From assembly GCA_004802725.1 (NCBI GenBank), contig SGPM01000153.1:1-62237 (forward strand): a stretch of DNA of 62,237 nt, written 5' to 3'. Under the pieces are notes generated by a model, which saw nothing but the letters and a program-made list of their open reading frames with translations, was not told the origin of the DNA and made no database searches. Source of the DNA: Antrodiella citrinella. Its lineage: Eukaryota; Basidiomycota; Agaricomycetes; Polyporales; Steccherinaceae. How positions within the stretch are numbered: position 1 is the first letter of the stretch; each line of letters begins with the position of its first letter. Positions 58,419 to 62,237 of the stretch are shown here, in pieces. A program made the translations under genes and the position numbers.

Positions 58419-60519
58419 CGTGCACCAGCTTGAACGCCAGTGAGATGAGAGTGTGGACTTGGATTGGTGTTGCGAGGGTATGAGGCGTACGCTGAGAAAG
58501 GCTGAGGATATGTAGCTTGAGAGGTGACAGCGCTCAAAGAGATAGATGGCGGGTTGGATGAAGCGGCAATGTGTGTAAAAAGAGGGCTTGGTGAAGGCAT
58601 ATAGCTATTATTATAACCACGATGTGTTCGAGTAGACTGAGGTGTGGGATATGCGACTACGGCCGGAGGACCCGCTGGGCTGAGGCTCGGGTTGTCCGAC
58701 TCGGACTCTACGAGAACTTGGAGGAATGAAGGAATTGGTCGACGTCCGTTCACTAGACCATGACGGTCAAGTGGGGTAGGAAGGATCCGGGTACTTGATG
58801 ATTGAGGTGGAGCCTGCGAATAGGGCGCCATGAATGAATGTGAAGGACCTGCCACAGCTGCAGGTGAAACAGCCGAATCATTCTCTGTGTTCGCGCGATT
58901 CTGGCACACCCTCAATGCCCCCCTTACATTCTTTCTTGCATCTACACTCCGCAGAACCTCAAGAGCCTCCTCAGCCAGTTCCTCCCAAAAAGGCCATCGT
59001 GCTGCCAATCCCTTTTCTACGTCTGCCACTGTCTTCCACTGGGCGTGATGTGCAAGGGACTTCATGATGCTGTCGGAGATGATGGTATCGATTGGGAAGG
59101 GAGACGATGCATACCGTGCTGGATTCATCCCGAGTTGATATCGCCAATGCATCAGGGCATCAATTGCAGCAGCGCGATGCTTGCCTGTTCTTGTCTTTGG
59201 TCCAGCCATCGACGGTGCCATTGGCCTCCGAGTTGTCTCGTCTTCACCCTCCTGTATCCGGCGTCGTTTAGAAGGAGTGTTGAGGGAATCAGAGAGAGGA
59301 GATATGGGATTGGTGAATTGAGATGAGGAAGTGGATGCAGATCGGCCGCGTTTACATTGCGGCGTGAGGACAAGGCTGGGATCATCGGCGCTGAGACTGT
59401 CGTTGTGGACGTCAAAATTTTGTACCAGCTGGGTGATTGCCCTGTCGCGCTTCGCACAGTTGTCACAGCAGTCCTGCTTTGGAATGTCTGATATGGTGTT
59501 ACTTTAGTCCAAATACGTACACAAGGCGTGGTTCTGTTCTCACCGTCTTTCCGCGGTGGATTGTTGAAAAACTCGTCCAGGTATTTGCGCCTACACGTGG
59601 CACGAACTTTGAGCCATTGGCGAAGCTCGTTGTCAGCCTTGAGTTTGTACGTCTGTCCCTCTTCCAGTTCATCATCTTCGGAAATATCCTTGTTGGGATC
59701 TTTCTCAACATCCCGCGGCACTCCTGGCTTCTTTGGTGCATCTTGATTCTTCTGCATCTGCTGCACAATGAACATTGATTTCTCAACTAGCATGTACGCA
59801 ACAGCGTGAATGTGCGGCAATCTCCCTGCACGCCCTGCCCGCTGGATCCAAATTGTCAACAACCTCGGAGCCCCAAACTGAATGATTCGTTCAATATCTG
59901 GAATGTCTGCACCCTGTAGCGAAAATATGAGCACTGGAAACATAGAACATAAGACTGGAAGACATTACCATTCCGACCGCTTCAGTAGCCACAAGAAACC
60001 TGAGACTACCATCCGTAAACCTTTCCATGGTGTTCGTCTTCCCCGACTCGGGACGGAGACTGTGTAGGAAAGCGACCTGATCTTGTAGGTGGCTTGGTAT
60101 TTGAATACAGATCCACCGCCAGATGTCTTCAGCCTTGCGCCGATCGTCGGTGAATATTATTGTCTTCGGCATGTCGCTGACGTTGACTATGCTGTCCAAT
60201 TTGAGGAGTGCGCCGAGAGCTTCGTAGTCGTGCTTGCTGTTCATGTAATGGACTTCAATCCTGATGTTCTGCCGGTCGTTCCCAAGATTCACGTAGAACG
60301 CCTTGTCATGCTCGATAATAAGCGAGTCTTCGCATTGCTTCAGCGTGTCAGGATTAAGGGTGGCGGAAAACATTGCGACCGGGACTGTCGGCTTGAGAAA
60401 TGCTCGCATGTACGAGAGTTTGGCGTACGTTGGACGAAAATCTCCACCCCACTGGGAAATACAATGCGCCTCGTCAACAACGACGGCGACGAGTTTGTCG
60501 AGGGAACCTAGATGTGCGA
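58286..60519 (-). pseudogene. RecQ-type DNA helicase, 5' part cut off by LTR insertion
   Basis: A superfamily 2 helicase of the RecQ type. Going 5' to 3' on the minus strand: VVVDEAHCISQWGGDFRPTY (DEAH box, near 60440-60500), MFSATLNPDTL (motif III), KTIIFTDDRRKAEDIW (motif IV), LVATEAVGMGADIPDIERI spanning an intron near 59920-59975, and IQRAGRAGR (motif VI). A Cys-rich stretch follows, CRRKYLDEFF then, after another intron, CCDNC; this fits the RecQ zinc-binding domain. A low-complexity Ser/Pro-rich tail ends at 58286. Walker A and motifs 0-Ia are missing: at 60519/60520 the sequence changes to the LTR of a minus-strand retroelement. The lost part may lie beyond the window's right edge. The downstream frame is intact, so the insertion may be recent. 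Confidence 0.88.
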
Positions 60520-61540
60520 TGATGAGCCCTGATTCTCGCTGGTACCCGCGCGCCGCTACTACGCACCTCCTAGCACCCGTCCTCCTCTACTTCAGCACCT
60601 CCGAAGGCTTCTCTCCCGCTACTTCGACTCGTACTCACACCCGAAGCTTCCGACGATCGACCCGCGCATCACCCGCGAGGTCCGAAATCCCCGAACTCCC
60701 GTCCGCGCATCGTCCGGAGCCACGCGAGAGCTATATATCCACCTCCGATACCTTCTTTCACGCCCCCGTTCGTACATCGTATCCCCCTCGGACATTGTAT
60801 CGTAGTTTCCGGACCTTTCTGGTACCTTCTCGGACACTTTCGTTTGTCTTATTTCTTACTTCCCGACTCTTTCTCGTAGCTACCGGTTTGAATAGTCCGT
60901 ATCCTACTATAAGTAGGCGCACTATGTACATTAGAACAAGAAGAAGATCCCCCTCCCCTTTTCCCCCTTAATACCTGTGAGAGCGAAGATTTCACGAACC
61001 CCTGCGAACCGCGTGCGTATATTTCTATTGCGACCCCCTTTTGCGTTCTTTGGTTATCCTGCGTTTACTGCGTTGCGTTGCGTTTCTAACAAGCCCCGAG
61101 TTCTACTGCGTTTACTACTGCGTCCACCTTCTACTGCGACCCCATTGCGTTTACAACCCTCTCGACGCCGTGTTTTCACCTCTACTCGCTGTTCGATATA
61201 CCGCTATCGTCCCGCGTCCCCTTCCTTTATCTTCGCAATATCGCCCGCGGCCCCTATCGTCCATCGGTCCGGACACTCTCGGACCTATTCCTGTCAGCTT
61301 TGTACCTTCCACGGACCCTCTCGATCGCGTTTTATCAGTCATCCAGTCACGCCATAGCCATTCCGCGCGGTCTGGTACTTCTCCGCAGGTTTCGTAACTA
61401 TTTCGGTACTACGCTCGTACGGTCTCGTAGGTCACCGGGCGTTGTGCGAGTCATCTCGGACGATACAAGAACTTCACCGGACTACTCTACTCTATTCCTA
61501 GGTCCTCGGCCCACCCTTACGACTCCTCTACTTACGCCCT
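60520..61540 (-). repeat. 3' LTR of the right-hand retroelement
   Basis: The border at 60520 is set by the switch from helicase coding sequence to LTR sequence. Left-hand LTR features recur: a TATA-like CTACTTATAG (near 60907-60916, minus), AACGCA-type repeats (60995-61160), and the end CTCATCA. The other border is approximate, as in the first element. Confidence 0.6.
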
Positions 61541-61982
61541 TACGTGGTGTCCTCCTCCTGGAGTACCCCCATTGTTGGGTGGGTTACTTCTGCGTTCAGG
61601 AGCCCGTCTGGTGCATCATTTGTGGAGCCCACCGCGAGGGGTGTAAAGGTTTTAAGTTTGCCAGGCTTCCTATCAGCTCTATCCCGACATTATCCCTCCC
61701 GCATATTGGCACCGCCACTATATTTCGTCGAAGCGCGCGGTACACGCGGACCCACAGCGTCCCACATGGTTCAATATGCTGCGCGGTTACGGAACCCGCG
61801 AACACGGGAAGCCCCCATATTGCCTCGGGATTCCAGTTGCGCCCTATATACTGAACCGGATTTATCGCGTATTGGACACCAAGATTCTGCCATATACCGA
61901 GCAACGCGTATCAAGTCTCCAGAACATCCCGCAACCATGTCCAACCATTCCGGCAGCCATCCCCCTCCTCAGTACGCGGCGC

Positions 61983-62237
61983 TGATGAGACTCACGGCTC
62001 GCTGGTACCGGATACGCCCATAGGAGACCATTTTAGCATTATTCCGCGGCACTTCGGACCTCTTCGAGTCGATTCTACGATACGTCGGACCCTTCCTATA
62101 CGATTCTACGATGCGTCGGACCCCTTCGATTCGATTCTACGGTGCATCGGACTTCTTCTACTCCCTTCTACTCATTCCCTATAGTTCTTCTTGCGATGTT
62201 TCGATTCGGGCTTTACGTTGTGTCGGACCTCTTCGAG
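61983..62237 (-). repeat. Partial 5' LTR of the right-hand retroelement
   Basis: This is nearly identical to the inverse of 54190-54444, including four of the 31-bp GTCCGA units, the GCGGAATAATGCTAAAATGG segment and the end CTCATCA. It is cut by the window edge, so its start and any target-site duplication cannot be seen. Confidence 0.8.

Larger units (their letters stand above)
60520..62237 (-). mobile_element. Internally deleted LTR retroelement, inverted relative to the first
   Basis: Minus-strand element inserted in the RecQ-type gene. Read on the minus strand it starts off-window with an LTR that ends at 61983 (CTCATCA). An internal region of only about 400 bp follows, including a third-ORF tail (DAPDGLLNAEV, to a TAA near 61545), and then a second LTR that ends at 60520 (CTCATCA). 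There is no gag or pol. It is thus a short, non-autonomous relative of the Gypsy element at 47.8-54.4 kb. The two LTR ends seen here share GGTACCAGCGAG and CTCATCA but differ in between. Confidence 0.7.

Overview
The window looks like nuclear DNA of a mushroom-forming basidiomycete (Agaricomycetes). Genes are dense and cut by many short introns of about 50-60 nt with GT..AG ends. The family content also fits: a STE6-type pheromone exporter, a chitin synthase with a myosin-motor-like head, a DUF6589 protein, and chromodomain Gypsy elements. No rRNA, CRISPR array or convincing tRNA was seen.

Left part, 0-39 kb, is mostly ordinary intact genes. In order: a frameshifted fungal hypothetical (-); an 11-exon myo-inositol-type MFS transporter (+); a carnosine N-methyltransferase with a histidine-rich insert (-); a small coiled-coil hypothetical (+); a STE6-like full ABC transporter (+) with a cluster of GACAAT sites upstream; a 1907-residue myosin-motor chitin synthase (+); an endopolygalacturonase, GH28 (-); two tandem full-size PDR/ABCG transporters (+, 1454 and 1499 residues); and the 75/78-kDa subunit of mitochondrial complex I (-). 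For the MFS, STE6, chitin synthase, both PDR genes and the DUF6589 gene, every exon was traced and the spliced lengths stay in frame.

Middle part, 39-47.5 kb, is mixed and partly decayed: a 2OG-Fe(II) dioxygenase-like protein without the usual HxD motif (-), a decayed NAD(P)-dependent epimerase (+), a hypothetical protein (-), an aminoglycoside-phosphotransferase-like kinase (-), and a decayed copy of the mitochondrial ribosomal protein uS4m/NAM9 (+). All four ambiguous bases (N) of the window lie here, so some breaks could be sequence error.

Right part, 47.7-62.2 kb, is mobile DNA. A 5'-truncated chromodomain Gypsy element (+) has one in-frame TAG in pol, a small third ORF and one LTR with 31-bp repeats. 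Facing it in inverted orientation at the right edge is a related, internally deleted LTR element (-), which has inserted into a RecQ-type helicase gene just upstream of its DEAH box. Between the two LTRs lies a convergent gene pair: a DUF6589 protein (+) and the RecQ-type helicase (-), whose coding 3' ends overlap by 133 bp on opposite strands. This pair, with a nearby cluster of TGCCA/TGGCA words, is the best candidate for an undescribed mobile or selfish module in the window.
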